From Nymphaea colorata (lineage: Eukaryota > Streptophyta > Magnoliopsida > Nymphaeales > Nymphaeaceae), in the NCBI RefSeq assembly GCF_008831285.2, contig NC_045140.1, forward strand, positions 21,016,370 through 21,080,369: a stretch of DNA of 64,000 nt. Direction: 5' to 3'. The first letter of the stretch is position 1. Every line of letters starts with the position of its first letter. Position numbers and translations under genes: made by a program. Of the stretch, positions 39,601 through 53,632 are shown piece by piece. The notes beneath the pieces are model-generated. The model saw only the letters and a list, made by a program, of their open reading frames with translations, searched no databases and had not been told where the DNA came from.

Positions 39601-42600
39601 GATGTACACCCCTGGTATTGAAGTGCAGGCCTATCTGACTTGGAGGCTTTGACCCAATCTGATGGAGCCACTGCCTCTTGAGTCTTGGTCTGTGACTAAA
39701 ATTAACAAAGACCTGAAAGGAAGGTCGATGGACAAATCTTGTCATTGGCAATTGACAGTCTACAGCTTAATAAGTCAAGGAAGATCCAGAAAGTTTTGTA
39801 GACAAATATTCTGAGGGTTCATATTAAAGAGTTTCTACCATGTTTGCTATATTATTGGTGCTGACACTTCGGAAGCTACCACAACTAGTGCTTGATTGTG
39901 TGACAAATATTCTTATGCTTATACATATTATTTAAGCATGGGATACGCACGTTAAAGCATGTAGACAACATAATTCATCCACAGTAAAACAAAAGAATAA
40001 ATTGACAAAAAGGTAGAACAAGGAGTTAAAGAAGATCCAGTACCATTACCCTTGTTACAGATCCTCATTTCAAACTCCAACGACAATAAACGAGGGATCC
40101 ACTAATTCCATAGTTAGTCATAGCTAGTGAAGAAATTAGGGATCCCCTTTTTCATCTCTATTTTTCTTTTTTCTTTTTTTTTTCTCTCCAGGAAACATCA
40201 CCAATAGGAATTGGACATCACCACAGGAAACTTATTCAGAAGCACATTCAGGAAACTTGTTGGAGTATAACAATTCACTAAGAATATATATGAAAAAGAA
40301 AAGCTGATCATGTGATGCAACTTGGTGAAAGATGATACTCCACTAAAGAAAGATATAAAAAAGAAAAGACGAACACATATTCACCTTACGAAAAATATAC
40401 TACCTGTATGAAGATCTTGAAGTGTGGCAAGCCACTGTTCCTCCCATAGAACAGTAATGGACCCTAATTCATTTATTACAAGTTCAACATCTTGAACCAG
40501 TTTGGGATGAAGCTTAACCTGCATCCCCAGGAAACATATACTCAGATAGTCCATGCCGGCATCAACAATAAACATAGCTTCTAAGAAAAACAATGAGAAA
40601 AGATAAGCATGTTCCCTTAATGCAATAAAAAGTGTTACTGCCAACTCAAGAATGTAATGAATCAACTATGGATTGGAATAATAAATACTGGAACTAAAAG
40701 AACAGTGGTAATAGGCAATCTGTCGTTCTTGATTAGCAGTTAGATTAATCATTTTTCTTTGGTAATAAATGTGAGAAAGAATTGCTGATTAGCAAACAGA
40801 TTTTTGGTATCTCATTTTTCTTTCGGTAAATCAATGAAAATCAACAAACTGCACACACACACACACAGAGAGAGAGAGAGGGTGGATTAAATTGAGAACC
40901 AATAATGCTATTGAAAATGAATATTTGCTTACCAAACAGCCTAAAATGTGCTGAAGCTCTTCTGATGGTCCTCCCTCATAAGCATTTATCTCAACTAACG
41001 TGGGATAAACAATAGACCACGGAGACATTTTAGCCAATGTCAATAACAAACCCTCCAGTTGTTTCCTAACAACTTGCTGAGGATGGGAACTCACACGAGC
41101 AAATAGTTGTGGTGTAATTTCCTACATAAAGTTATAAAAAGTGCATAAACTATTGACTGCATATCAACCATAGAAGCAACAAAAATGGACGACCAAATAC
41201 TGACCTGCCAAGGCAATGCAGAAACAGTTGAGAACCCATGTTCAAGGATATCTTTGAACTCCACACCATAGTTCAGAAGAATATGCAGGACATGTAATGC
41301 TGCTCTAAGAATGCCATTGTCTTTCTTCTGCCTACCCATATCAGAATATAAACTATCGCTTAAATATGCCTCCTTATTATCAACAGTGGACATTGAAAGG
41401 TACTGAATAAAACCCTTAGCAGCATGCCCAAACATTGACAGTCTTCTCCGCCTCAGCAACCACCAGATATCAACCAATTCATTTACTGAAGAAAGAATAC
41501 CACTTTTTTCTGCGGCAGCATCTGCATTGATAAACAAAAACTGCAGCTGTGCGGCCAGTTTGCTTGAAATGCTTTCACCATCTAAGTCTTCGACACCAGG
41601 TGCACCAGCTGCAGCTTGAATCAGATAGATTGCTCGCTCAATTAGAACCCTTATAGCAGTGCCGTCTTCTAAATGGAATTCAGAGCCAGACCATACAATG
41701 ACCTCTTCTTCAACCATGCTTGCACCTTTCACACCTTTTGCCTTATTGAGAAAAAGATTTAGAATAACGGACTCCACTCTCAGGATCTCTTCTCTAGTCA
41801 ATGCAAACCTGCCTGATGAAACTTCTGGAGAAAGAACAGATGAAAGAGAAGATGACTGGAGTGCAGGAGGATGCTTTGCAAGTGATAAAATGCCTTGATG
41901 ATAACACCATGAAGCATAAGAAAACCATGCCTTCCCCATCTTGGGGCAGAGGCGAGTAGATAATTTTGTAGCTATCCCTGCAATTTCCTTCATAACTAAA
42001 TAAACATCAGAATCTGATCGATTCTTGCTCATTAGTGATTCATGCTCATCAATAGATACATTAGACAAATTGAATTCCAGGTAGTCTGCATGGATTTTCA
42101 CAAGAGCATTTTCCCAATCTACTGCAAGATTCTCCTGTTTCAACCAAGATGCAAGCTTCAAGCATGCTTTAGCCTTTAGAGTGCCATTACAATCCGTAAG
42201 TACAGCATTTGGAGGTGATAACATGTAACCGTGCACAAAGGACCACAGACTTGCCAAAGCATCCTCATATATGGCTTCTGCATATTTAAGTAAGATATTT
42301 TCATACTGCAGACTGGTAGACAGCGTGTCCATGAGCTCACATTTAGGGCATGTCGGTAGAACTTCCATCAGGTAATGTTGCAAACGGTGTGCCAGCATAA
42401 AATTTGTCTGCTTACGAGCCAAGGTGATCAGCTGAAGACAAAGCTGCGAAGTTGCTGCTGAGTTGGGCATAACAGTACGATATACCCGCAAAACTTTTAA
42501 CCACAGACCGCAATCTTGATGAATCTGGCTAACTGGTGATGTCCAAACCTGATGCAGTGGACTTCGCACTGTTGAGGTCAGACTAGACTGATTTTGACCT

Positions 42601-45600
42601 CGCAGAAACTTGCAACCTTCATCACATATACGTATGCAGTGAAGTTGTGTAGCATAAGCTGCGGACTCATTCAACCCATCAAGTGGGACAACCGACAGGA
42701 CTTCCTCCAACATGACTTCAGCTTTCTTTAACTCTTCTACTGTTTTATCCATATTCATATCTTTGTGAAGCATTGCCTGCAAAAGCATTTGTTCACTTCT
42801 TTGCAGGGCCTGCTTAGGATCAATGGTAAGCTCAGTGCTACTCTTTGGTGTTAAATCAAGGTAACTCCAAGATCCTTGGACATCTCCTTCATCAAAACGT
42901 GCAAGGGCAAGAATTGCATTCATTTCATTCCCTGCAGCGGTTAAAGCACCTGAATAGTTTTTGCCAGCGTGTTTAGCACGGAGACCTTGTAATTCGAGTA
43001 GCCATGATTCTAATGATTTCCAGTCTGAAAGAGCCGCATAACATTCTATAACTCGTGCAATTGTGAACTGCACTCCATCAGATCCTAAAGAACTGAGGGC
43101 TTCCTCACACTCAAGCAGATGAGTGAAATGAGCAGCGGCCTTTTCATAATGGCCTTGTGCTTGATATGCAAGTCCGTTCATCCAAGAAAATTGCCCACTG
43201 CCTGCAATATATCCACTCGTAGATTGGAATTCTTCCTGAAGTAATGAGGAAAATGTAACTGTTGCCCATTTTTGTAAGCCAACTAATGCATCTGGATCAT
43301 GACTCCTGCACATGGCAAGAGACGCATACCTCAAGACCTTCAACACTTCCTCAGTATTTTTAGCTCGATGCTGACGCAGACCTTCCGCAACCTGCCCCCG
43401 ATGCTTGTCCTTCAATGCTGACACTACTGTGTTACGCAGGTCGTACAAGCGTAAAGCACTATAATGAAGTATAGCTGGATAGCACTGTAGTGCTAACCCG
43501 GCATTCAGCATTGGCTCACAAATTCGAGCAAACCACTCCTCACATACCTTCTTATTTGCTCGAAAAAATAAGGAGCTTTGTGGTGTCGAGGGTGGTAAGA
43601 CAGAAGATCCATCATATGCATTATAAACATTTTTCTTAAGGGCCTCAACGAAATCTAAGAGAAGGCGCATTGGCAATAAGTGAGTATTCGATGCTATATT
43701 TAAGCTGCCATCTTGGTGCTCAGAGTCAACGTGCAGTACTTGTGCTACATCCATGAGCATCCGTTCAAGAGCAGCAAATGTCTGAGTTGGTCCACCAAGG
43801 TGAGTTCGAAGACGGACAAGAATGCAATATCTTGCTGCCTCGTGTATAGACAACCATGCAGCCGCCAGAACGTTCACAGAGCAGATTTTGTCTAGAATAT
43901 GCGGCCCTATTTTTAAATTCATCCACAATCCATCAGGCTTAAGTTCCTCAGTATTACTGAGATGGCCTCGTATAAAATCATTGACATTTATTTGGCAGCT
44001 GAAAACCAGGCGCTGGATCCAATTAGAAAGAGATACTTTCCATCTCTGAGAAATGTAGCTGAAAATGGACACAAGGTGTTGCGGCTTGAATTGCCTGAGG
44101 AGCTGCTTCACAGCAAACAATTGCTTCCAGTGCCAATAACTGCTGGTGCCCATCCAAATGAAAGAGACACCATGCCTCTGAGATGCTCCAAGTTCATCCT
44201 TGGACATGCCACCTATGTAAAAGGTAAGTGGCAAGACAACAGAAAGAACCCTAAGAAAACCATTTTTAATAGAATTACATGGGTCACCAAGCTTCTCAAG
44301 AGAAACTTCGGCAACAGCACGAAAATGTACATGGGAAATCAGAGAAGCTTGAAGAAGAAGATCCAGAACTGCCGTTGCTTGAGACCTCACCTTCACCTCT
44401 CTATCAAATGCAGCGTCTAGGACTGCATAAAGCAAATACATTCCAATGCTTGCATGTCTTTTCGCATCACAATAAAAATAGCTTTTATTCGAAAAACCAC
44501 ATAAATCGGCATCTCCCTTGATGGTCATGACAACATCACAAAATCTCTGGATCCAATCTAGTGCTTCAAGTTTAACAGTTATGGGACAAGTTTCATGCAA
44601 AGCTGCAACAATGTGTCTGCTGTACTTGCTTAAATACTGAGTGATTTGAACATCTGCTGCATCATGAAGATTAGTCGAACCTGGAAAGTCCGCTGGATCA
44701 CCAGAAGTTGGTTTGTTGCCCTTAGCTAAAGATATTTTGCTCTCAAGCTCAACTATACTGAGCTTCTGTAATGCCTTTACAATCTGGACTTGGAGGTCAG
44801 CAAACGCCTGAAAGGGTGCTTTAAAAGGATTCATCCTTTCAAGAATAAAAGAAGAAAATTTCACAGATCTGTTAAATTTGGAGCTAAAAACCTCTAGCTG
44901 GTCCAATATATTCTTCCTATTTTCCAGACAAACACAAGCTATCAGAATTTTTAAGTCAAATTTTATGACTGCAAGCAACTCATCCTGTGAGAAACCATTT
45001 GCACCATCCAATTCCTTGCATAACTTGCCAGCCATTACAACACCCTTGAGATTTCCAACATTGAACACTTCAAGCATGCTTTTTAAGAGTTCCAGCTCCT
45101 CCAATAATGAAGTTATAGCCTGTTCCACAACTCCATTACAATCATGTTGAAATAAGAACAGGTATGTTTCAGCCAATGTTCCAGTTACAAGGAAATTTGG
45201 ATGCAAGCGCAAGAGTGACATAGGTGAATTGAGCTCAAGTATCCTTTGAATGGTTGAAGGAAGAAGAGCAAACTTTTGCAGTGATAATAATTGAAAGTTT
45301 GTCTTTAATATGCCATTTGCTTCAAATGATGGCATGCTGCGACATCCTACAGCAGCAGAAATACTATTCTGAAACAGAATATCAAACGCCATTGTATAGA
45401 AAACCGCAAATTTTTCTTGCAATATCTCCGCAAACAGAATCAAGCAGCTCCAACACTCTCTCATCCACTTTGACCACCCAAATCTTGTCCCAACCATCAA
45501 AAGGCAAGCTAATAATCGATGGAGCATATCTTCAAGTGGTGAACTTATTTGATTGAGCAAATTGATTTCAAGCATACCAGAAGCAATGATCTGAAGAACA

Positions 45601-47824
45601 GTTAAAAAGCAAGAGAGGAGAGGAAGGAGTCGAGTCAACTGCTTTGGGGTTCCAAGCGTTCCATCCTGAAGTACAGCTTCGATGTCACCCAAAAATTTTG
45701 ATAATAACCCAAGTGAGAATTGCAAATTTCCCAACCAGTGTTTCTTGAACTGCAAGAAGGAATCCATGATTACGCATCTATCTGATTCCAAAAGATCCGG
45801 TAACAAAGCCCATCCAAGAAGCAGATCAACAATATCCAGAAAATGAGATTGAAATGAAAGGCTAAATTTCAAGGAAATGACAGTCAGGATGTCTAGAAGC
45901 TGACGGAGAAGATTTGAGGAGGTTCTTTCATCCTCAAGAAGTTCTTGACAAGCTTTCAGAATGGGTAGTACATACCGATCAGTTCCTCCTGCATCCCCAA
46001 TATTGAGAAATTCACGCAACCCTTCCAAAGCCAGCTCAGCTTCTCCGTTATTTACATGCATGTTCCTCAACTTTGGCAATGCCCATCCTATAAACCGGTC
46101 TCCCAAACCACCAACCATGATGGAAGTCTGTCTTCCATTTGCAGACAACTGACTGGAGCATGATAACGAACAAAGAGACCCGTAGGCAATAACTGCTGAC
46201 CGCCTCACTGTGTATGACCTGGAAAATTAACACAAAAGGACATGAGGATATCTGCAATAACCACTAAAGAGCTAGCAGCTCAGCTGCAAGCAATAACTGA
46301 ATGCTGCATTTGAAGAGGAAAGCACATTATCTAACCCCCAGCCTCCATTCAGTAACTATCCACAAGTTCTAACTTCTAACTAGAATGTGATTATAAAAGC
46401 AATGAATCTGGAAGTGTTCGACAAAATTCATATGTATCTACAGCCATTACCCAGGCAATGAACAAAGATTTCCAAGAAGAATTTAAGACACATATACCAG
46501 TTCCACTGGCTTAGTTCCTAAGCTTGTTCAATAATATCACATGCCACAGAGAGGGAGTAGCATCCTACAGCGTACCTCTTTTACATTTACTGACGCACCT
46601 CTCGATTTGCTTATAATTGTACTACCAACTACATTGGTTTTTTATATTCATCACCAAGAAAAATGTATCCTTCTTTAAAATTCCCAAGGTTAACAATCAT
46701 ACGTATTTATCTGTTAAGTTTCCAGGATTCTTTCAGAGGTTCTCTACAAATGTCTGCTTGAATTCAACAATACATTGAAGAAGGTATAATTCATGAACTT
46801 AACGGAAAGGAATTACCGGATGAATTTCTTATATTCGATATGCAGACAACCTCCAACTCCCTAAATGCTCAATGAAGTTCACGTTCCAATATATTACACT
46901 AGTGAAATCCTACCATGCTACATGCGTCAAAGGGTGTTGGGAGATTGAACATCTCCATTACAAGGAAAATAGGATAAATTTGGACATAATTTTCTAAGAA
47001 CCATATCTCGACCAATAGGTGTGAATCATTTCATCTAAATGATTTTTCCTACTTCGTACTGTTCTCACGGTATGACCATCAACTTAATCAGCAACCGTCG
47101 TCGATGCAACATACATTCCCATCTCATCATCAAGGTAATAGTTAAATTCCATCAGCATGCATAATTCTCTCCCTGTGAGTGCCACAAAGGAAACCTAATA
47201 AGTGTCAAACAGCCCAACCACACTATTCCACAGTTTCTTGCGTCAGTCGTTTAAGAATGTAACGCAAACCCTTTTATCAAATAAAGGACGTAAGACAAAA
47301 AAAGGGGTTTCCATGATCCATAAAAGCATATGAAACCACACCGAATTAGTCTAGCCACGTAAATTCGCCCATACGCTCATTAAAATGAGTCATTTGACAA
47401 CATGGATCGAAGAATCACAACCGGATCGTACATCAAGAAACCAGCAGAAGAGTTGTAGCAGACATTCTAACGAGAGCATGAATCTTTTATTCGCAGAGTG
47501 AAAGAGAGAGAGAGAGCGAGGGGAAGAGAGTAACTTGTCAGATAGGAGTTGGAAGAGGCCCTGTGCAAGGAAGGAGGCGGAGTGAGAGACAACCAGCGCG
47601 TTGTGAGGATGAAGAATTGCGCGGTTGAGGGAGTTGATAGCGGAGACTCTGGCGGAGTCGTCATCTGAAGGAGCGGAAGTCGAAGGAGAAGGCGAAGCAG
47701 AAACAGAAGTTGAAGCGGAAGAAGGGACTGAAGGAGCAGCAAGGGATGGCGACGGATCGTCCTTGGGAAGCGCGGCCGCGAGAAGCGCCGCCAATTGCTG
47801 CTGCTGGTGATGAAGCCCCTGCAT
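27651..47824 (-). CDS. SMG1: SMG1 PI3K-like kinase (nonsense-mediated decay)
   Basis: Fifteen coding exons joined by GT-AG and phase: 47824-47535, 46218-41205, 41121-40933, 40518-40404, 39036-37983, 35880-35433, 34557-34504, 34419-31563, 31439-31326, 31258-31128, 30486-30394, 30197-29928, 29345-28673, 27926-27851 and 27750-27651. The sum is 11,478 nt, or 3,825 aa without a frame break. SMG1 phosphorylates UPF1 in nonsense-mediated mRNA decay. Residues 1-~1850 are helical/HEAT-like and FAT region, starting MQGLHHQQQQLAALL. The kinase domain lies at about 2000-2330: Lys in YLLKGREDLRLD, catalytic GLGDRHLDN, and HIDYNVCFDKG as the DFG equivalent. A long insertion of ~1,400 residues follows, including SWEEAEELASREEAC. 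The FATC end is QATSIDNLCNMYEGWTPWI. All key kinase residues are present. The start was chosen by family match; an in-frame ATG at 47962 would add 46 residues. Exons 2 (5,014 nt) and 8 (2,857 nt) are unusually long. Confidence 0.95.
34994..35041. repeat. 24-bp tandem duplication in SMG1 intron
   Basis: A 24-bp unit beginning atattctgagaac occurs twice in a row with a single a/g difference. It lies inside the SMG1 intron between coding exons 6 and 7. Confidence 0.85.
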
Positions 47825-49200
47825 CTCTCTTCCCTGCCCTTCCCTTCCCCAGAGAGGGAGAGCAAGAATCTCGCGCTCTCCTTTCTTTTCGAGTTCTTGG
47901 CGTCGGTAAACACCAGTCGACTTCCCACTCTCCGCAACCTTACGGGTGGAGCGAAAACCCACTCCGGTTGAAATCCGTCCCTTATTTCAGCGGGTTCGGA
48001 CGTTATATGCCGCCAATGTCGACATCTCTTTGTGCTTGCGGTCTCATTTGTATCTGAAGTTTCCTAGGCTTCGTATTCTTCCTCAAATTCATATACTAAT
48101 TGCAGTGCCTGAGTTAATGTTTGGTGGCATTCTTAAATGCTATTTTAGAGGCAACATTTTTTAATTGTGGAATGAGTGGATAATTCTACAATCAAAATTA
48201 TTTGTTTGATAACGCAATTATCGTTTTATCAATAATGAGAATTTTAAATCTACAATTCCATAATTATGGCTGCATCAAACGTTCCTTTAATATTTTTGGC
48301 CGATCATCGACTATTTACTTGTTTTTGCAAATTTCAAACATAGTTTAAAAACGACTGATTGTCTATCAATCAATTACTATCATTATTATTGTTTGAATTT
48401 GAATTGACGAGGGATAAGGGGTTAGCGAGTCCATTCAAACGTAGTTTGGAGAAAGAAAGATAGGTTAGGAAAAAAAAAAAAAAACTGCTTCTAAACTCAC
48501 TGTTTGCAAAACATATATTCAAACATGCGATGCAACACGTTTGTAAATACAACACATATAAAATGTGGACTGCTCATCACGAATTTGATTTTCTTGAAAC
48601 CAATTAGACCTCCAGTCACGATTTGAGAGATGTTAGATGGGTCCATTTAATACTGGGTCCCGACTCGATTCGGCAGCTCACACAAGTGAGGTCCACGCTT
48701 TTCCTGATCGAGGTTGGGTTTGGCCTTTGCGCTTCTTTTGAGAATTCAACAAGAGGGCGGGGGATCGACGATACGAAATGAAATGGAAAAAAAAAAGAAA
48801 AAGAAATGAAGAAAACAAAAAAAATCGGTGCCCAGGAGTGAGAAGGCATTTAATCTTGAAATGGAGCGGTTGAAGGGAATTATCTCTCCCTGTATATCTG
48901 GAGTGGGCCGCTCTTTCTCCGTGTGGTGACTGGTGAGAGGGAGAGGGGGCGAGGATTTTCTTGGGCTGTTAATGGTGGGTGGATTGCGCGCTCTTGATCA
49001 CTCCCTCTTTTTCGTCTCTTTCCTCAAACCCTGGCTCTCACTATACATTACCCTCAATGCCTTGCCAATTCTTGGCCTCAATTCCTCTCTCTTTTTTGTT
49101 GCTTTCATTAGATACCCTTTTCAGTTTTCATCCACCATGTTGAATCTGCTCTTTCGAGTTATCCTTCTGTCATTTTGCGAATGCGCCGGAAAGAAAGAAG
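47825..49200. promoter_or_regulatory. SMG1 upstream region / bidirectional spacer
   Basis: This region holds the SMG1 5' leader and promoter on the minus strand. On the right it holds a C/T-rich leader-like stretch (about 48880-49100) that precedes a candidate exon on the plus strand. No clear TATA box for SMG1 is visible. The middle (about 48160-48300) is AT-rich with attctacaat-type motifs resembling a decayed MITE. Confidence 0.35.
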
Positions 49201-49245
49201 ATGGGTGCGCAAGGGAAGGTTCCTTCACTGGCGGCATCTATGCAG
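49201..49245 (+). other. orphan first-exon candidate
   Basis: ATG in good context (aagaagATGGGT) opens a 15-codon frame, MGAQGKVPSLAASMQ, ending exactly at CAG|gttgca. It follows a C/T-rich leader. It looks like the first coding exon of an unidentified rightward gene, or of a dead one. No matching second exon of the right phase was found, so this is only a candidate. Confidence 0.25.
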
Positions 49246-50400
49246 GTTGCATGCTTGTCTTAGAGCTGCGTGTTTCTCTATTTCCGTAGGGTATTAGATT
49301 GGTGTGGCGCATGAATTTACATCTTCTTCGCGGAACCTGTTTGTCGTGCTTTGGTTCTTGATCTTTGGACTATTTGGTCGTTTTCCTTCCTGCTTGGCGT
49401 CTGAGTTTTGGTTCAATGGTTGTCAAATCGACTATTCTGCCGCGGAGTATTTGTTGATTAAGTGGGCTCTGTCTTAATTGTGGTATTCCGATCTTCCATC
49501 GGTGCTGCTTACTTCTGCTATTCTTGCTGCGTCACTCAATATAGTTCTTATACTATTTTCTTGGCCGGAACTCTCCGTGATTAAATGGGAGGATTTTGGT
49601 GTAAATGAAAGTTGATCAGTTATTTTGATTATCTTTTATTGGGAACTGTCTATCTGTTTCCTGTTATTGATTTCACAATTAACACGTTTCACGATTATAT
49701 TTCATGTCAAAGTTGGTGCTATGATGGCTACGTCGGCCCAATTATTTCTTTTGAACCTTAAGCACCGACTAGTTTCTGGGAACATAATAGGGTCGAGCAA
49801 TGCGTAAGTGAGCGACTTTTTTTCTAAACCAGCAGGTTTCAATCATTTTTTCACATTCTTTGTTGACGGTGCTTATGGTCATCACGTGGTTGGAAAGATA
49901 TCAATTCAAATATTACGTTAGAAATTTATATGGACCATCTTTTATTGTTTTCTTTGTTCAATTTGGTGACCGACATAACATGGAGTTTCATCATACAAAA
50001 TTGAGCAAGATACTGACTGTGAAAGAATAGGTACTAAGCTGGCCTATTTTTGGAGATTGATGGGATTTGGGTTGTTGATCGAGTTGTCTATAAGTGTTTT
50101 AATTAGAACATAAATGAAGCAGCGTTTCCTATGGTCTCTATAAGTTGAAGATGAAAATGATATATTAAGAGCCATATCAGTTGTAGTGAAGAGAATTGCT
50201 TGGCTTGCTGGGTGGTGCGTCTTCGTTTATATACATGGGCATTTCACCTTATATTTTTCCTTTCTGTTACTTTTAATTTTTGTGCCTTTTTTCCTTTAAA
50301 TTTTTTTTGCCTTTTTTTGCCTTAAATCAATGAATCTTAAGGAAGAAAAGAAAACTGAGAAACCTGCATGCCCCTGGTTTTACTTATTTCCTATGCCTAG

Positions 50401-50600
50401 TTTCAAGAACCTGGTTGTGGGACTGGGAGGTGTCTCGGTTTCAAGAACCGGGTTGTGGAAGGTGTATCGGTTTCAAGAACCGGGTTGTGGAAGGTGTATT
50501 GGTTTCAAGAACTGGGTTGTGGGAGATGTATTGGTTTCAAGAACTGGGTTGTGGGAGGTGTCTCGGTTTCAAGAACTGGGTTTAGGAGGTGTCTCGTTGA
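50401..50600. repeat. 32-bp minisatellite (six units)
   Basis: The core tttcaagaac recurs at 50401, 50439, 50471, 50503, 50535 and 50567. The spacing is 32 bp after a first unit of 38 bp. Units read tttcaagaacYgggttgtggRaggtg with few substitutions. Because 32 is not a multiple of three, the 199-codon open frame across it reads a different phase in each unit and is not a real protein repeat. Confidence 0.9.
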
Positions 50601-50929
50601 ATGTGTACGTAATTCATGAGCCTGTTAACTATATACCTGATTTTGGATATATTATTTCCTCCAACCTTTTAAACAATGGATCAGGTAAGGTGAGGCATTG
50701 TCCATTTAGACATGAATTACTTTTTAGGCTCAAAGCTGAAGGCTACTCCAAGTTTTCAATTAGATTGGTTTCAACAAAGGGCTGTGTGTTATACTTGGGC
50801 TTTTGGACATTTCCATCTCATAATTTTGAAACATGGGCTCCTATGGGCTTCAAATTTCAGAGATTTTCTGGCCTTTCGAATAAGAAGAACCATGCAGAAA
50901 CCGTTAGGGATTGCACAGAAGGGTGCTGA

Positions 50930-53630
50930 GGTTGTCAGTTAAGAGAATGCTTGAAAACAAGGAGTTTGTAAAAATCATTCTTGAGAATGGGCCTAGTAGA
51001 ATCTAATTGTGTGATTTTTGTACAATTCCATTTTAGAAATGAAAACTTCACATTATTTTTCTCAAAATTTTTTATCATGATCAACATGATTAAATTGACA
51101 TTGTGATGGATCAGGTGAGTCTGTTTATTTAGTTACAGAATTATTTGATAAAACTTAAAACAATTTTAGCATATTGATTTTTCAATCATATAAAATTGCT
51201 AATTAGAAGTGAAAGTAAACCAGCCTAAAAATCAAATATTGGGTCTCAAACTGACATATATCTTCATGTACTTTACACAGCTGGTGCTAGTTATGTTTGT
51301 ACACCTTCTCTCTTGTTGTTAACTGCTAATTTTTACTTCCATCCTACATGATGTCATTATTCTTTCTGAATGCAGATATGATGTCACCATCCTTCTTGTG
51401 GGTTATTGACAGCTTGCTTTTCTTCCTAATGCATTTGAGCATTACACATGCAAAGTAGAACAAGGATTATCATTGCTGACCACTTTTATTCATGATCATG
51501 CCTTGGTGGCCCATTAAAAATAAAATCCTTCATTGCTCCCTCTTCAAATACATCTATATAATTAATTAGATATCTTAATTTTGTCACGAATACATCATGA
51601 TAATATTTTCTGTTACTTACCTGCTTCCTTTGAACTCGTGTACTCCCAAGAGAATTTCATATTATATTGATATCCTTCATCGATTAGATAGTTAGCTATC
51701 ATAATGTGGAACATACTTGTATGTTGGTGCCTCAATTGTTAGGTTTCTAGCTTCTGTTCTTTTCAGTTACATAAGCTCCATCTACTGCACTAAGCTAATG
51801 TGAAGAATATGATGTCTTACATTTTTTCAATAGTATATGAATATATAATGTCAATACTTCCCAACCCAAGTGATTTCATACAGCCATTATTGCAGCAGAT
51901 ATACAACACCATATCAGAAGTTTCGGAAATTTATATTGGAATTATGTTCTCTAGATTTGTAGCGTGATTGTGATGGCATGTGAATGCCTACTTGTTTTAA
52001 GTTTACTGCTATATGTCACTTGGTTGATTTCAACAGAAATTGCTGCTTTCTTAGTTGTAAGACACAGTCTTCAAGATAATGGCTCGTTCTGTTTGAGATG
52101 TATCTTCTTACCGGGATTTTATTTAAGTTGACAGTTCAAGGACTTTGTTGAGCAGGGCATAGATGCTGCACTAGGATCATTTGAATGTGAAATGACAGAC
52201 TACTTTATACTGCTTCTGCCTTTCAACTTTGAACACATTATTGACAGGAAATCCTTTAACCGGTAGCTTTTCTTCTTATTTTGTCCCTATATTAAAAATT
52301 AATATAAGGATGTCAACATCGTGTTGGGAGTAGAATTTATTCTGGCTAGCTATTTCATGCTTATTTCAAGAGCCAGCTGGTGGTTGGCATGACACAAATG
52401 TTTAATTATAAAATTTATTATTTCACATAAAAGCTTCTCATGATTAAAAATTTTTACCTATTATGAAGCATTTGCTTTAATTGTTTTGAGACTTGCAATA
52501 CTTTCCTCAGGGATTACAATTATACTGCTGTTGTAGTAGAATAAAAAGGAGGCCTGTGATGGTGCATTTACAACCTTCAGAAATTGTAATTTGTATCTCA
52601 AGCAATTGATTGACACATGGATCCATCCCACCAGAATTTGGGAATGTTATTAGTGTTAAAGTCGTGTAAGTTAGATATTCATTTTTACAATTTTTTTTGT
52701 TTATCTATTTATTTTTTAACATTGAAGGGTGTCATGGACATTATCTAATGGAAATTTTAAATTTTGTAGTGACCTTGTAGACAAGGATCCAGAAGTGGTA
52801 ATCCGATCTAGAATTAGCGAGTTGCAGAATATATCTTCCTTGTAAGAGTATTTACACCATAATTGCAGGTTTTTCTTTTACTCTATGTTAATTGTTTTCA
52901 CCTCCATTTCATGCAAACTTCATGTTCCTCATGTCAGTTGCTCTATTGGATTTGTATTCTTCATGTTTTTGTGCATAATGTTTATAATGCCGTTTGATTA
53001 TTACTGAAGATTATAGTGATGATTATAGCTGATGTTTGGTCAGTAATGCATCAGTTGATGCACCTCCTACATCATTGAAACACCGGTTATCAATGATCCA
53101 CTTCCTATATCATTGAAACACTAGCAGAATTTCTAGTGACATGCTTTATGATGGAGCAACTCCATCACATGCAACATTTAGTGATGCATTGTCTGCATAA
53201 AGAAAAGTTTGTTATTATGCCATGACAGTTTTAGATTCTATAATTTCTTTTAATTCTCGATGGTTTAGATGTTTTCCTTGTTATTGAAGTATTTATCTAA
53301 TCATGTGAATTCAATAGGTATATGTAATGCTTAGTTTGCTTTTTTTTTTTCCCTTGTTTCAGACTGTGAACCAAGCTAAACTATAGGTATAAATTATAGA
53401 GGATAATAACTAATAAGTTATATCACATGTTTATGTAAATTTCTATTAAAAGAGAGAAATGTCCTCTAAGTCACAACATAAAACAAGGTAAATGCTCACT
53501 AGGGTGATAAACATGAGAGAATGATGCTGGAAATACTCAAATTTTATTGTATGAATAATTCAAATTACAAAGAAGGAGAATAGTTTTCAAGAGGGGACCA
53601 ATCCCCTACATATATATATAAGAGTCAGAA
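50930..53630. other. intergenic with one orphan exon-like island
   Basis: AT-rich sequence without long frames. Apart from the island at 52770-52841 and a diverged 46-bp direct repeat near 53055-53125 (shared core tatcattgaaacac/catcattgaaacac), nothing is supported. Confidence 0.5.
52770..52841 (+). other. orphan internal exon candidate
   Basis: A 72-bp island is bounded by attttgtag| and |gtaagagta, with one open phase: DLVDKDPEVVIRSRISELQ then NISS. The splice sites are strong and the composition is protein-like, unlike the flanks. It may belong to the same unknown transcript as the candidate exon at 49201. Chance or a gene remnant remains possible. Confidence 0.3.
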
Positions 53631-53632
53631 GA

